A DNA stretch of 40,940 bases. Source: Oscillatoriales cyanobacterium (lineage in GTDB: Bacteria > Cyanobacteriota > Cyanobacteriia > Cyanobacteriales > Geitlerinemataceae). Positions 24,270 to 33,821 of this stretch are shown here, one piece after another. Each line of letters begins with the position of its first letter. The first letter of the stretch is position 1. The stretch spans positions 1 to 40,940 of the forward strand of contig RDYZ01000205.1 of the NCBI GenBank assembly GCA_004293855.1. Reading direction: 5' to 3'. The notes below the pieces were generated by a model. The model saw nothing but the letters and a program-made list of their open reading frames with translations. It was not told the origin of the DNA and did no database searches. The position numbers and the translations under genes were made by a program.

Positions 24270-26183
24270 ATGCCGAAACAGAAACATTTGCCGACGTTTA
24301 AATTTTACTGGAAAGCGAATTTAATTTTTGCGTTGAGCTACGTTAGTTTGGCTGAGGCTTCTCGTTATTTGGCATCAACCCCCGACTCAGTCACACCAGT
24401 TTGGCCACCGGATGGGTTGGCAGTGGGTGCTGCGATCATCTATGGGAATGGCATACTTCCTGGTGTGTTTCTGGGGTCTTTTTTAGCAAATATTCAAGCG
24501 TTCTGGAATTTCCAGAATCCCATTGCAGTCTTGATCTCTGTGTTGGCTGTGCTGGGGATTGCTGGAGGAACAACGCTCGGAACTTGGTTGGGCAAGACAA
24601 TACTGGGGCATTCGACTCAGCAACGCCATTCATTAAATCGAGTATCTGACACACTCTACTTTTTGCTATATGCAGGCTTAGTCGGACCGATAGTGAATGC
24701 AACGATCGGTGTAGCAATGTTGGTTCTCGCACAGAAAGTGCCGCTGGAGTCTTATCACAGCATCTGGCTAATTTGGTGGATTTCAAATGTTGGGGGTATT
24801 TTCATTTTGACACCCTTGCTTTTAAGCGTACATTATTCGCTGCGATCGTCTCAACCAGAAGGGCTGTGGCAGCTAAATTCGACTCTCTTCAAAGCTTGGA
24901 TGGCTAAATTTTACTCAAAAGGCTTAGAAGCGCTAGTTTTGGTCGGGGCAATTTTTCTAATCGGGAAAGCGGCGTTCTGGAATAAATACCCTGTGGCCTA
25001 TATCCTCATTCCTTTGCTTGTGTGGTCTGCCTTTCGCCTGGGTTCTCTGGGTACAACCCTCAGTATGTTTATCATCTCAACGATCGCAATTCTAGGAACG
25101 GTTAGAGGCTTAGGCAGCTTTGCAGGCCCTGATCTCAACCAATCGCTGATGAGATTGCAGTCATTTGTTGTAGTCGTTGTCTTTACAGGGTTGATTTTAG
25201 GTGCAGTGCTCTCAGAAAAGGCATACTCTAAATCTCGTCTCAAAGAAGCCTATTCAGAGTTACAAATTACCAATGATATTCTCGAAAAACAAACTCAAGC
25301 GTTAGCAGATAAAAATCAACAGTTATTACAAACACTAGAAGACTTGAAACAGGCTCAAGCACAACTCATTCAAAGTGAAAAAATGTCTGCTCTGGGTAAC
25401 TTGGTGGCAGGGGTCGCCCACGAAATCAATAATCCGATCGGCTTCCTCAATGGCAGTATCAACAATGGTAAAGACTACGTACAGGATTTGCTGGGACATT
25501 TAGTTCTCTATCAGAAACACTATCCTAATCCTGTTGCCCCGATTCAAGACAATGCTGAAGATATCGATTTGGAATTCTTGAGTCAAGACTTACCCAAGTT
25601 ACTGACATCAATGGAAGGGGCTACTGATCGCATCAAAGGCATCAGTACTAGTCTGCGTACTTTCTCCCGTGCCGATACCACACACAAAGTCAGTGCCAAT
25701 CTGCATGAAGGACTAGATAGCACTCTGCTCATTCTCAAATATCGGCTCAAAGCCAATGAACACCGTCCTGAAATTCAAGTTCTGCGCCAGTATAGGGAAC
25801 TGCCTGATGTGCGATGCTTCCATGGTCAACTCAACCAGGTATTTATGAATATTCTAGCCAATGCGATCGATATGTTTGATGAAATGGCTCAACAGTCTAC
25901 TTTTGCTGACCTACAGGCGCATCCGCAAATCCTAACGATTCAAACGGCAATGGTTACCGCCGATACTGCCGAAATCCGCATCCGCGACAACGGCAAGGGT
26001 ATGACTGAGGAGGTAAAAGCCCAGATTTTTGACCACTTGTTTACCACTAAAGGCGTAGGGAAAGGAACAGGGTTGGGATTGGCGATCGCCCGTCAGATTG
26101 TGGAAGAAAAACATCAGGGGCGGTTGGAAGTTCAGTCTAAATTAGGGCAGGGAACTGAGTTTTTGATTGCTCTTCCGGTATAG
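24270..26183 (+). CDS. MASE1-type membrane histidine kinase
   Basis: 637 aa. Residues ~12-320 form about eight transmembrane helices of the MASE1 kind, with the characteristic 'PVWPPDGLAVGAAIIYG' near residue 45. A coiled coil (~325-372) leads to a kinase core with His384 ('GVAHEINNPIG'). The HATPase carries 'QVFMNILANAID', 'DNGKGM' and '[14 protein letters not shown]'. MASE1 is an integral membrane sensor domain of unknown ligand. No receiver is fused and no regulator is adjacent, so its partner may be elsewhere or be the receiver of the 19446-20792 gene (inference). The kinase half has a broken paralogous copy immediately upstream. Confidence 0.92.
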   Translation: MPKQKHLPTFKFYWKANLIFALSYVSLAEASRYLASTPDSVTPVWPPDGLAVGAAIIYGNGILPGVFLGSFLANIQAFWNFQNPIAVLISVLAVLGIAGGTTLGTWLGKTILGHSTQQRHSLNRVSDTLYFLLYAGLVGPIVNATIGVAMLVLAQKVPLESYHSIWLIWWISNVGGIFILTPLLLSVHYSLRSSQPEGLWQLNSTLFKAWMAKFYSKGLEALVLVGAIFLIGKAAFWNKYPVAYILIPLLVWSAFRLGSLGTTLSMFIISTIAILGTVRGLGSFAGPDLNQSLMRLQSFVVVVVFTGLILGAVLSEKAYSKSRLKEAYSELQITNDILEKQTQALADKNQQLLQTLEDLKQAQAQLIQSEKMSALGNLVAGVAHEINNPIGFLNGSINNGKDYVQDLLGHLVLYQKHYPNPVAPIQDNAEDIDLEFLSQDLPKLLTSMEGATDRIKGISTSLRTFSRADTTHKVSANLHEGLDSTLLILKYRLKANEHRPEIQVLRQYRELPDVRCFHGQLNQVFMNILANAIDMFDEMAQQSTFADLQAHPQILTIQTAMVTADTAEIRIRDNGKGMTEEVKAQIFDHLFTTKGVGKGTGLGLAIARQIVEEKHQGRLEVQSKLGQGTEFLIALPV

Positions 26184-26395
26184 GGTTGAGTCGTTCATTA
26201 CCCTAGAATTGGATTACCCTTGAATCATTAAACTTGTACATGCATCGGCGAAACGTCTTGAAAATAAGCACATTAAGGTAGAGATGCACTGTAACGGTGC
26301 TTAGTAACTGAAACTGATGTCTGTTCAGCATCTCAGATCAGAAATACCATTACTCTACATCTTTACCCTCACCGAATTGGTCGGTGGATGTTGGC

Positions 26396-27112
26396 TTATT
26401 CCTCCTCTGGCCTATCCTCTTTCCAACGCTTGAGGGGAATGCAATCGAGATCCAGTTGATCAAACACTCGCGCTACGACAAAATCCACCAGATCTTCGAT
26501 CGTCTGGGGTTGGTGATACCAGGCGGGAATTGCGGGGACAATTCGCGCTCCCGCCTCGGCTAATGCCGTCAAGTTACGCAAATGGATCAGACTAAACGGT
26601 GTCTCGCGCGGCACAACCACCAGCGATCGCCCTTCCTTCAGTTGGACATCCGCCGCCCGTTCGAGCAAATCGGAACTGAGACCGTTCGCCAGCTTGCCCA
26701 CGGTGCTCATGCTACAAGGCATCACGATCATGCCCCGCGTGCGAAATGAGCCACTGGCAATATTGGCCCCCACATCGCTCGCTGGGTGACAGCGCAGCCG
26801 TCCGGTGATCGGAACGCCTGCCTGCGATCGCCAAAACTCGGCTTGCTTAACCGGGTCTGTCGGCATCGTGATTTGATTTTCCGCATTCCAAACCATAGCA
26901 GCGGAGCGGGACGCCACCAGCTCGATCGCCTCGTTGGCCTCCAGCAAGTATTTCACCGCACGGACGGCGTAAATCAGCCCCGACGCACCGGTTACACCGA
27001 GGACGATCGGGCGTGAGGGTGTGGTGGTGGGACTGGCGATCGGAGGTGTATCAGGATGGGTCACAGAATCATTCCCAGGGCGGGCATCATAGTCTCGTGG
27101 ATCGTCGAGCAA
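26396..27112 (-). CDS. ubiX: UbiX-type flavin prenyltransferase
   Basis: 238 aa from a TTG at 27112; a GTG at 27064 would remove the first 16 residues. The flavodoxin-like FMN/prenyl binding fold is shown by 'GVTGASG' (39-45), 'MPCSMSTVGKLANG' and 'VPRETPFSLIHLRNL'. UbiX joins dimethylallyl phosphate to FMN to make prenyl-FMN, the cofactor of UbiD decarboxylases, which in cyanobacteria are thought to serve plastoquinone synthesis. The first ~35 residues are a Pro/Thr-rich extension not needed for the fold. The start lies 15 bp behind the RNB gene, so the two form an operon. It converges with the MASE1 kinase. Confidence 0.92.
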   Translation of the reverse strand: MLDDPRDYDARPGNDSVTHPDTPPIASPTTTPSRPIVLGVTGASGLIYAVRAVKYLLEANEAIELVASRSAAMVWNAENQITMPTDPVKQAEFWRSQAGVPITGRLRCHPASDVGANIASGSFRTRGMIVMPCSMSTVGKLANGLSSDLLERAADVQLKEGRSLVVVPRETPFSLIHLRNLTALAEAGARIVPAIPAWYHQPQTIEDLVDFVVARVFDQLDLDCIPLKRWKEDRPEEE

Positions 27113-27127
27113 CGGACGAGAACCAAC

Positions 27128-29467
27128 CTATTCATCCATCATGTCGTCCAGGGCATCGTCGGGATGGTAGGCCGTATTCGGTTCTACGTCCTGAACGGAA
27201 TGCACCGGTGCTAGGTCGATTTGTTGGCGATAATAATCGACGCTTTTAACCTGGACATCCACACGCCCGCCGAGGCCATACTGCTTGCGGCTCTTGCGAC
27301 CGACTAGGGTTTGTTGGCGCGATCGGTATTCATACCAGTCATCTTTCAACGAGGACACATGCACCAACCCTTCCAGGCGACTCGGTGCGGGGCCATCCTT
27401 ACCCGATTCGATTTCCACAAAGAAGCCGTAGGACTGTACCCCGGTAATCAAACCGGTGAAGATCTCACCCGTGCGCTCCTTCATCATGCCTGCTTTTTGG
27501 AGGCCGCTCAGATCGCTTTCGGCTTCATGGGCCAGGTTTTCGCGCTCCGTCATCGGAATCGCCAAGAGGTTGACCAGGTGTTCAAACTCGCTATGAATTT
27601 CCGGCGGCAGCACATTCCAGTTAATTTTGCCCTGACAGGAGGAGTGACGCAGGTTCACCCCTTCCTTGGTGCGGGTGGTGCGCCGATCGCGCCCGTGTTC
27701 AAACACAGCATGGAGGAAATATTGCGTCAGCATGTCGGAGTAGCGCTGCAACGGCGACGCGGCATGAATATAGCCCTCCTCTAGGGCAAGGCCGAAATGC
27801 TGGCTGACTTCAGGGCTGTAATGGGTCGGTTTGAGGATGGCTTCGAGGAGATAGGACAGGATTTTTTCGTGTTCTGACTCGGCAAAGCGATCGGTAAACG
27901 TCTTGAAATCGCTGGGGTACACCTCTTCGTCATCTTCCAAAGCTAGCTCAATCCCCATATTCGCCACCAGCTTGATGGCTTCGATCGCATCGGCAGGATC
28001 GACCGCAGGCTGAACCGAATGCAAGACCGGAATTCCCAGGGCGTGGAGATGTTCACCAATACTTTGATTAACCAGCAAAACCACCTCACTGATCATCGTT
28101 TGCGCGGCAGACAGGGGCGCTGTCACCATCGCGCCGAGCTGGGTTTCGTCGTCAAAGTGGGCGTGGGTTTCCGGTAGGGCCAGATCAAAGGAACCGCGCT
28201 CGTAGCGTTGATCGCGCAGGGCATTGGTGATCGACCAGAGTACACTAATCGTTTCTGCAATCCAAATCGGTTGGCCTTTGAGCTGACCTTTGGGGTTGGC
28301 AACGACTTCGCCTTTTTTCTCGGTGAAAAACACAGCCGCAGAGTCATAGGTCAGGCTCGTATCGACCCGAATTACTGTGGGTTGAATTTCGTAGTCGAGT
28401 ACATCGCCATTGGTGTCGATCGCAAACACCAAGGAAATCGCTAGGCGATCGTTACCGGGGGTTAGATTCAGCGCCTGGATGACCGGCTCCGGCAGCATGG
28501 GAATAATCAGATCCCCAAGAAAAATCGCCGTGCCGCGTCGTTGAGCTTCCCGATCGATCGTGGATTCCTGGGGAATATAGGCGGCCACATCCGCGAGGTG
28601 AACCGCGAGTTGCCACTGACCGGCCACCTCGCCCGGTGTCAGGCTAAAGGCCCGATCGATGCTAATCGCGGGGTTGTCGGGGGTTGGGTTGGCGGGGCTG
28701 AGGGTAAAGGTGGGAAGTTGACGGAGATCGAGACGGTTCGCCGGATCAACCTGAGCCAGCCGATCGCCCATCTGACTGAGCGCCCGTTCGACTTTGGCGG
28801 AAAATTTGCGGGGGAGGTCGTGTTTACAGCACACGATATCGATGTCGTTGGCGGTTTCTGCATCACTGCCAAGCACCTGCGCCACCTCTCCGAGGGGTGG
28901 TTTAGACCCGAGGGGATAGCGTTTGACCTCCACGTGAACGAGATAGTCCAGGATGTCTTTAAAGTTGGGCTGTTCTTCGAGTTCAATCTCAAACAGGAGA
29001 CGATCATCGAGCGGCACAGCGCGATAGCCATTGTCCGGCACTTCCTTAATGCGTGCTAACACCGACGGATTCGCCCGCTCTAAAATCAGCTTCACCTCTC
29101 CCTCGGGCGATCGGCGGCGACTGCCTTCCTTGATCACTTTCACTAGGACGCGATCGCCATTCCAGGCATTACTCAGGTACGACTCCCGCACATAGATATC
29201 ATCCGCCCCCTCTTCGTCCTGGATCGCAAAACAAAAGCCCTTGCTCGAACAGCGGAGCCGCGCCTCGACCCACTCATCCGGATCATTACGACGGTAGCGA
29301 CCCCGATCTTTAGACACCAACCCTAGCTTTTCCAGGGCATCCAGGGCGATTTGTAGTTTTTGTAACTCGCTTTCTTCGTCACATTCGAGCTTTTTTTCTA
29401 ACGCCTTGGGCGCGATCGATTTGTCGTCGGGGAAGCTAGATAGCAGGGTCGCAATCGAGAATTCCAT
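27128..29467 (-). CDS. RNase R/RNase II-family protein with degenerate active site
   Basis: 779 aa from the ATG at 29467 ('MEFSIATLLSSFPDDKS'); the frame is open to 29701 but the extra 78 residues look non-coding. The order is an N-terminal helical domain, cold-shock-like domains (~70-230), RNB domain (~250-600), S1 domain (~650-750, 'GLITGVQSYGFFVEI'). This is the RNase R/Zam layout of 3'-5' exoribonucleases. However, the RNB metal site, normally D-x5-D-I-D-D, reads 'SID-R' (Ser269, Asp271, Arg272), and the usual 'SPIRRY' reads 'SPLQRY' (571-576). Other RNB landmarks such as 'HLADVAAYI' are intact. It may bind RNA without degrading it or use a divergent site. ubiX follows in the same operon. 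Confidence 0.85.
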   Translation of the reverse strand: MEFSIATLLSSFPDDKSIAPKALEKKLECDEESELQKLQIALDALEKLGLVSKDRGRYRRNDPDEWVEARLRCSSKGFCFAIQDEEGADDIYVRESYLSNAWNGDRVLVKVIKEGSRRRSPEGEVKLILERANPSVLARIKEVPDNGYRAVPLDDRLLFEIELEEQPNFKDILDYLVHVEVKRYPLGSKPPLGEVAQVLGSDAETANDIDIVCCKHDLPRKFSAKVERALSQMGDRLAQVDPANRLDLRQLPTFTLSPANPTPDNPAISIDRAFSLTPGEVAGQWQLAVHLADVAAYIPQESTIDREAQRRGTAIFLGDLIIPMLPEPVIQALNLTPGNDRLAISLVFAIDTNGDVLDYEIQPTVIRVDTSLTYDSAAVFFTEKKGEVVANPKGQLKGQPIWIAETISVLWSITNALRDQRYERGSFDLALPETHAHFDDETQLGAMVTAPLSAAQTMISEVVLLVNQSIGEHLHALGIPVLHSVQPAVDPADAIEAIKLVANMGIELALEDDEEVYPSDFKTFTDRFAESEHEKILSYLLEAILKPTHYSPEVSQHFGLALEEGYIHAASPLQRYSDMLTQYFLHAVFEHGRDRRTTRTKEGVNLRHSSCQGKINWNVLPPEIHSEFEHLVNLLAIPMTERENLAHEAESDLSGLQKAGMMKERTGEIFTGLITGVQSYGFFVEIESGKDGPAPSRLEGLVHVSSLKDDWYEYRSRQQTLVGRKSRKQYGLGGRVDVQVKSVDYYRQQIDLAPVHSVQDVEPNTAYHPDDALDDMMDE

Positions 29468-29947
29468 GGGGGGTCGATCCTTAGTCTGTCTCAGGTAGGT
29501 ATGGTCGGGTGCTGCGATCGAGCCCAACAAGCGGCCAAACGTGAAGCGGCGGCGATGATCGGGCTCGAGGCATGGCCACAGTTCCTCGCTTTCATCCCAA
29601 GTCAGCACTTGTATCGAACGGATGAGGTGAGCAACCTTGTTCGGGTTCGTGGCAGCACGCGTGCGATAGTTTCGATTTAGGCTCGATCGGGCCTCAATCA
29701 CACGGCATTTACCATTCTATGTTTACGGCGGACATTTTCTTTGCGGAATTTTTTCCCCATCTTCCCAACGCGGGCGAAACGGCGGTGACTTGGGCCCTGT
29801 TCTCCGGTGTTACCGTTGCCTCCCTGTGGTGTCATGCTTGCCAGTGCTAGCGCTGACCTCACCAGGGTTACAGCTCCTCATTTGGCGTCAGGATGGGTGT
29901 TCAATAGTGTCGTTGATCCGGGTTCTAGGATTGATGACTGACACACC
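29468..29947. other. Intergenic region, ~480 bp
   Basis: Between the RNB gene start and the stop of the TPR gene, if the short RNB start is right. No hairpin with T-run, repeat or RNA gene is recognised. Confidence 0.35.
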
Positions 29948-31813
29948 CTAGCCTAAATTGAGGGACGAAAAAGCTTTACGCCGATCGCTGTGTTTCAGGC
30001 TTGGATCGATCTGCTCGGCGATCGCAAAGGATTGTCGTGCTTCCTGGGGACGATTCAGCCGTTCGAGCGCCGCACAGCGTTGAAGCCACCCTTCGCTACT
30101 CGTCGCCTGAAGTTGCACGATGCGATCGTAATTACTAAGAGCCTCGTCGTAACGTCGCAACTTGCACAGCAACGCACCTCGGGCAAACCAGAGATCTAGG
30201 TGATCCGGCCACAGAGTCAGCGCCCGATCGTAACCCAACAGTGCCTCGTCATAGCGTTCAAAGCGTTCGAGTAAGGCGCACCGATCGCCATGACCCTCAA
30301 GCCGGGTAATGTCGTTGTCAAGGCCCAGATCGTAGGCGGCGATCGCCGCCTCGGGTCGATTTAATGCGGCCAGCGCAGCGCCACGGGCAAATTCAGCACG
30401 GGCGGTGGTGACCCGATCGCGATCGCGGCTGAGGTCAATCGCTTTGTCGTAGGAGGCGATCGCCACGTCGTAACGGTGTACCGCTGCGAGGGCTCGCCCG
30501 CGTTCAATCCAAGCGGCCCCATGATCGGGCTGAATTTGTAGCGCGTTGTCAAAGGCGATCGTGGCATCGTCATAACGCTCGAGCCGCAGCAATAAACGCC
30601 CCCGCTCCAACCAGCTTGGCGCAAAATCTGGATCGAGGTGTGTCGATCGATTAAAGGCATCGAGCGCCGCTTGATCTTGCTGGGCATCCAAGGCAACCAA
30701 GCCTTTGCCATACCAGGCCGCAGCGGATCGCTCCTCGATCGCGATCGCCCGATCAAAACAGGCCCGTGCCGAACCCGGTTCCTGTGAACGTAGCGCCATT
30801 CCCTTCGCAATCCAGGCGTCAATATGGTCGGGTTGATGTTGCAGCAGCCGATCGTAACTGGCCAGAGCGTCTGAGGTGCGCTGTAACCGTTCCAGAATAA
30901 AACCACGATCCAAGATGGCATCGGCACGATCAGGCGTCAGCACCAGCAGGCGATCGTAGGCCACGAGGGCATTCTGAAAATCTCCGGCATGACGACAGGC
31001 GCGGGCATACCGCTCCCAAAGTTCGGCATAATCCGGCACGATCGCGATCGCAGCGGCGTAGGTTTGTGCGGCCTCGGCATCCCGACCACAGGCGGTAAAG
31101 GCAGAACCACAGCGCAAATGTAAATCCAAATCCGTCGGACGCAGCACCAGAGCTTGCTGGTAGGCCAAGGCTGCATCCAGAAAGCGATTTAACCGTTCTA
31201 AGCTTCGAGCCAGATACAGCCAGACCTCGGGGCGATGACGATCGCATTCCCCGGCGCGTTCCAAACTATTGGCCGCCTCATCAAACCGCTCACGCTCGTA
31301 CAGCAGCCGCCCGCGCAGCAACCAACCCCACACGTCATCCTCTCGTAGCGCGATCGCCTGATCGTAGGAATCCAGCGCCTCACTGTAGCGCTCAAGCTTG
31401 ACCAAGGCTTGTCCGCGTCGCAGCCATGCCGGATGTAAACCGGGGTCTAGGTCGAGAGCCCGATCGTAGGACTCAAGGGCGCGATCGTACTGCCGCGCTC
31501 GATACCAGCGGTTGCCGCGCCCGAATTCGGGCGACAAGCCCAACCATTGGGATGACGTTTTGAGCAGCCAGCGTTTGAGGCCGTGGTCGTCGGAATAGCT
31601 AGAGGAGGTAGGTTCCACGATCAAGATTGCAGTGGGAAAAATAAAGACAGCGAGATGACGGATGGTGTCATTAAGTGTGAGCGATCGCCAACGATTCGCA
31701 ACCCAGCGATGATGCGACCAACACAACACCAATCCAATGCACGACCATTCTTGCAGACACTTTACGGGGCGAAACACGAGCATTGCGGATTTAGCCACAG
31801 ATTCCGTCCACAA
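29948..31813 (-). CDS. TPR-repeat protein
   Basis: Up to 621 aa. From about residue 95 to the end it is a near-continuous array of some 14-15 tetratricopeptide repeats ('YDRALESYDRALDLDPGLHPAW', 'YSEALDSYDQAIALREDD' and so on), which form a superhelical protein-binding scaffold. The start is uncertain: the first ~65 residues of the long frame are unlike the rest, and a GTG at 31618 would begin just before the first folded segment ('EPTSSSYSDDHGLKRWLL'). A hydrophobic stretch ('LAVFIFPTAILIV') upstream of that GTG could be a membrane anchor if the long form is made. Partner unknown. Confidence 0.85.
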   Translation of the reverse strand: MWTESVAKSAMLVFRPVKCLQEWSCIGLVLCWSHHRWVANRWRSLTLNDTIRHLAVFIFPTAILIVEPTSSSYSDDHGLKRWLLKTSSQWLGLSPEFGRGNRWYRARQYDRALESYDRALDLDPGLHPAWLRRGQALVKLERYSEALDSYDQAIALREDDVWGWLLRGRLLYERERFDEAANSLERAGECDRHRPEVWLYLARSLERLNRFLDAALAYQQALVLRPTDLDLHLRCGSAFTACGRDAEAAQTYAAAIAIVPDYAELWERYARACRHAGDFQNALVAYDRLLVLTPDRADAILDRGFILERLQRTSDALASYDRLLQHQPDHIDAWIAKGMALRSQEPGSARACFDRAIAIEERSAAAWYGKGLVALDAQQDQAALDAFNRSTHLDPDFAPSWLERGRLLLRLERYDDATIAFDNALQIQPDHGAAWIERGRALAAVHRYDVAIASYDKAIDLSRDRDRVTTARAEFARGAALAALNRPEAAIAAYDLGLDNDITRLEGHGDRCALLERFERYDEALLGYDRALTLWPDHLDLWFARGALLCKLRRYDEALSNYDRIVQLQATSSEGWLQRCAALERLNRPQEARQSFAIAEQIDPSLKHSDRRKAFSSLNLG

Positions 31814-32030
31814 GGGACTCAGTCAGGCTCATTCTGACCCGATTAAGACCCTGGGAGGGACAGAGCATTGCCCTCCTGTCGGCAGCGCAGGCGATCGCCG
31901 CTGCACAGGGCGACGAATATTTCAAATTGTAAACAAGGGTGGTGGGTTTCACCCCACATCGCCTATTCTTAATTCAGTAGATGCACCCTGATGGCAACGC
32001 CTAGAGCTTTATGCTCGGGCGTTTTTTTTT
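31814..32030 (+). ncRNA. Possible small RNA ended by an intrinsic terminator
   Basis: No ORF is convincing on the plus strand here, yet a strong plus-strand terminator closes the region. Ahead of it is a stable hairpin GTGGG-TTTCAC-CCCAC near 31941-31956. Start site unknown; the promoter is not identified. Confidence 0.35.
31996..32030 (+). terminator. Plus-strand intrinsic terminator
   Basis: AACGCC (31996-32001) and GAGC pair with GCTC and GGCGTT (to 32023), and nine T follow. On the minus strand there is no T-run after the hairpin, so it serves plus-strand transcription, although no plus-strand gene precedes it for several kb. Confidence 0.8.
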
Positions 32031-32118
32031 GCGCGTGTGTGGCCGATCGTCGCAGAACGGTAGACTTGGACGCCTCAAAGGTCTAGCCCCCGACGATCCC
32101 GTGTTGGATGGAAAGGGC

Positions 32119-33282
32119 TTAATCGATGCGAAACCCGGAATCGGCGATCGATCGCTCAAACAGAGCCGTCGAAACCGATTGCTCCACCGTCCAGACCCCC
32201 GGCTTTGCAATCTCCCCAGTTAACACCGCCGCCGCCACACTGCCCGCCCCAACTCCCGCCGCCCGTGCCGTATCGTCATGACATAGCGTCGCCTCCGCCG
32301 TCACCGCTTGCCCAGACCCATCGCCTAAATCACCAGCATTAGCAGAACCGTGATGGCTAGCCACCACTCGCGCCCGCATCGCCACTCCGACCCCACTCCA
32401 GCGATCGGTCACCTGAGTCATCGCAAAACTCACCTGGGATAAAAATTCGATCGCGGTCGGATGTTGCAGCAACGCCGCCGGACAAAACCGGGCCACCGCT
32501 GCCGTTAAATAGTTGTAAAAATCAGGCGCCGAGCCAAATTTGGTGGTGACGCTGCGGGTGTTGAAGTGACGCGCTAGGGTGAGGGTTTCGGGAACGTCGA
32601 ACCAGTAGGTGCCGATCGTGCCAAAGGGGGACGGAAAGGCGATCGATTCGCGATCGCGATAGGGCAAGACGGATCGCCACTCGCCGTTTAGCTTGGCGGT
32701 GAAGGCGTGCTGAAGGGCTAAAAAGGTGGTGCGCATCACCGTTACCCCAGCGCCACCGGAACCGGAAACGGCGTAGTGCAAGGCGATCGAGTCCAGCTCA
32801 ATCCCGGACTGTGTCTGCTGTTCGACCCGCTCAACGCACGCTTTGACCAAACTATTGGAGAGACCCGGAAACACGCCGGTGTTGATGATCGCGACGATTC
32901 CCGCCGATCGTGCCTCATCGTGTAATGCCAACATCGCTTCTGTAAAGGCACGATGGTCACTGACATCGAGATAGTGGGTTTTGCTGGCGATGCAGTACCG
33001 CAAGACGCGATCGTCCCGGTAAGCAAAGGGGCCAGCGGCGTGAACCACGAGATCAGCAGCGGCGATCGCAGCGCTCAAAGCAGCCTGATCCTCAAGATCG
33101 AGTGTGATGCTGTTGGGTTGATTGGGGTTGGAAGCACGATCGCCAGAATTCGCGTGAACGGGCGATCGTTGGCTGAGTGTAAGGTCACAGGCTAAACCGA
33201 TCGCACGACAACGCGCCGCTAAATCCCGCGCGATCGCGCCACCAATCCGACCAGCACCGCCCAGAATTAACACCCGTTTCAT
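32119..33282 (-). CDS. Saccharopine dehydrogenase-like NAD(P)-binding protein
   Basis: 387 aa. An N-terminal Rossmann fold starts 'VLILGGAGRIGGAIAR' (residues 4-19), continues with 'DLVVHAAGPF' near 80 and 'THYLDVSDH' near 107, and has 'INTGVFPGLSNSLVKA' near 135. These are landmarks of the saccharopine dehydrogenase / lysine-ketoglutarate-reductase-like group. The C-terminal half is the usual mixed domain without a recognisable substrate motif. Reaction and substrate are unknown; cyanobacteria do not use the saccharopine pathway as such, so the name denotes only the fold. It stands alone on the minus strand, 94 bp before the GDT1 genes' 3' side. Confidence 0.82.
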   Translation of the reverse strand: MKRVLILGGAGRIGGAIARDLAARCRAIGLACDLTLSQRSPVHANSGDRASNPNQPNSITLDLEDQAALSAAIAAADLVVHAAGPFAYRDDRVLRYCIASKTHYLDVSDHRAFTEAMLALHDEARSAGIVAIINTGVFPGLSNSLVKACVERVEQQTQSGIELDSIALHYAVSGSGGAGVTVMRTTFLALQHAFTAKLNGEWRSVLPYRDRESIAFPSPFGTIGTYWFDVPETLTLARHFNTRSVTTKFGSAPDFYNYLTAAVARFCPAALLQHPTAIEFLSQVSFAMTQVTDRWSGVGVAMRARVVASHHGSANAGDLGDGSGQAVTAEATLCHDDTARAAGVGAGSVAAAVLTGEIAKPGVWTVEQSVSTALFERSIADSGFRID

Positions 33283-33376
33283 CGTCGCTGTGTCCTCTCG
33301 TGATGTACTGGTTGCCTCTAAAAATTACGGCGAAATCATGCCGAGGTCGCACCCGATCAGGACACCTAAGCCTCTT

Positions 33377-33652
33377 TTAAGCCTCTTTCGGCCACAGCAG
33401 CCGCAACCCGATCGTCGCAAAACCGATCGCGGCGATCCCTTTGAGCAGTTGCGTCGGTAGCACCTGCGCCACCCCTTGACCGAGCAGCACCCCGACTAAA
33501 CTCGCCAGCAATAACGCGCCCGCTGTTCCGAAAAAAACCGCCTGGGGTGACTTCGAGCTACCCCCCAGGGCGATCGCGGCGATCTGGCTTTTATCCCCCA
33601 GTTCGGACAAAAACACCGCTACAAAACTAACACTCAGTAAATCCCAATCCAT
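33377..33652 (-). CDS. Half-size GDT1/UPF0016 manganese exporter subunit
   Basis: 91 aa with three transmembrane helices and the family signature E-x-G-D-[KR]-[ST] as 'SELGDKSQIAAIAL' (residues 16-29). Full-length GDT1/TMEM165/Mnx proteins have two such halves; here this and the next gene upstream each supply one. In cyanobacteria the family moves Mn2+ (and perhaps Ca2+) out of the cytosol against protons, protecting the photosynthetic apparatus. The two genes are 169 bp apart on one strand, consistent with a heteromeric 'hemi-exporter'. Confidence 0.88.
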   Translation of the reverse strand: MDWDLLSVSFVAVFLSELGDKSQIAAIALGGSSKSPQAVFFGTAGALLLASLVGVLLGQGVAQVLPTQLLKGIAAIGFATIGLRLLWPKEA

Positions 33653-33821
33653 CGTTCACTTGCCTTTTAATGCGACTAATTTGACTCAATCCACTTTCGA
33701 TCGGGTTGAAATCCTCTGTTTCAATCCCCTGTTTTAATCCTCAATCTCAATTCCCAACGTCAAGCTTGAATCGCAACTCCAAAACCCAGGGTTTTGTGCT
33801 GCGGTGCGGCGATGCCCTGGT

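Noticed and set aside
26370-26386. Hairpin CACCGA/TCGGTG between the MASE1 kinase and ubiX as terminator
   Set aside because: No T-run on either strand and only a six-base stem.
28541-29059. 172-codon plus-strand ORF opposite the RNB gene
   Set aside because: Antisense to a conserved domain; no independent support.
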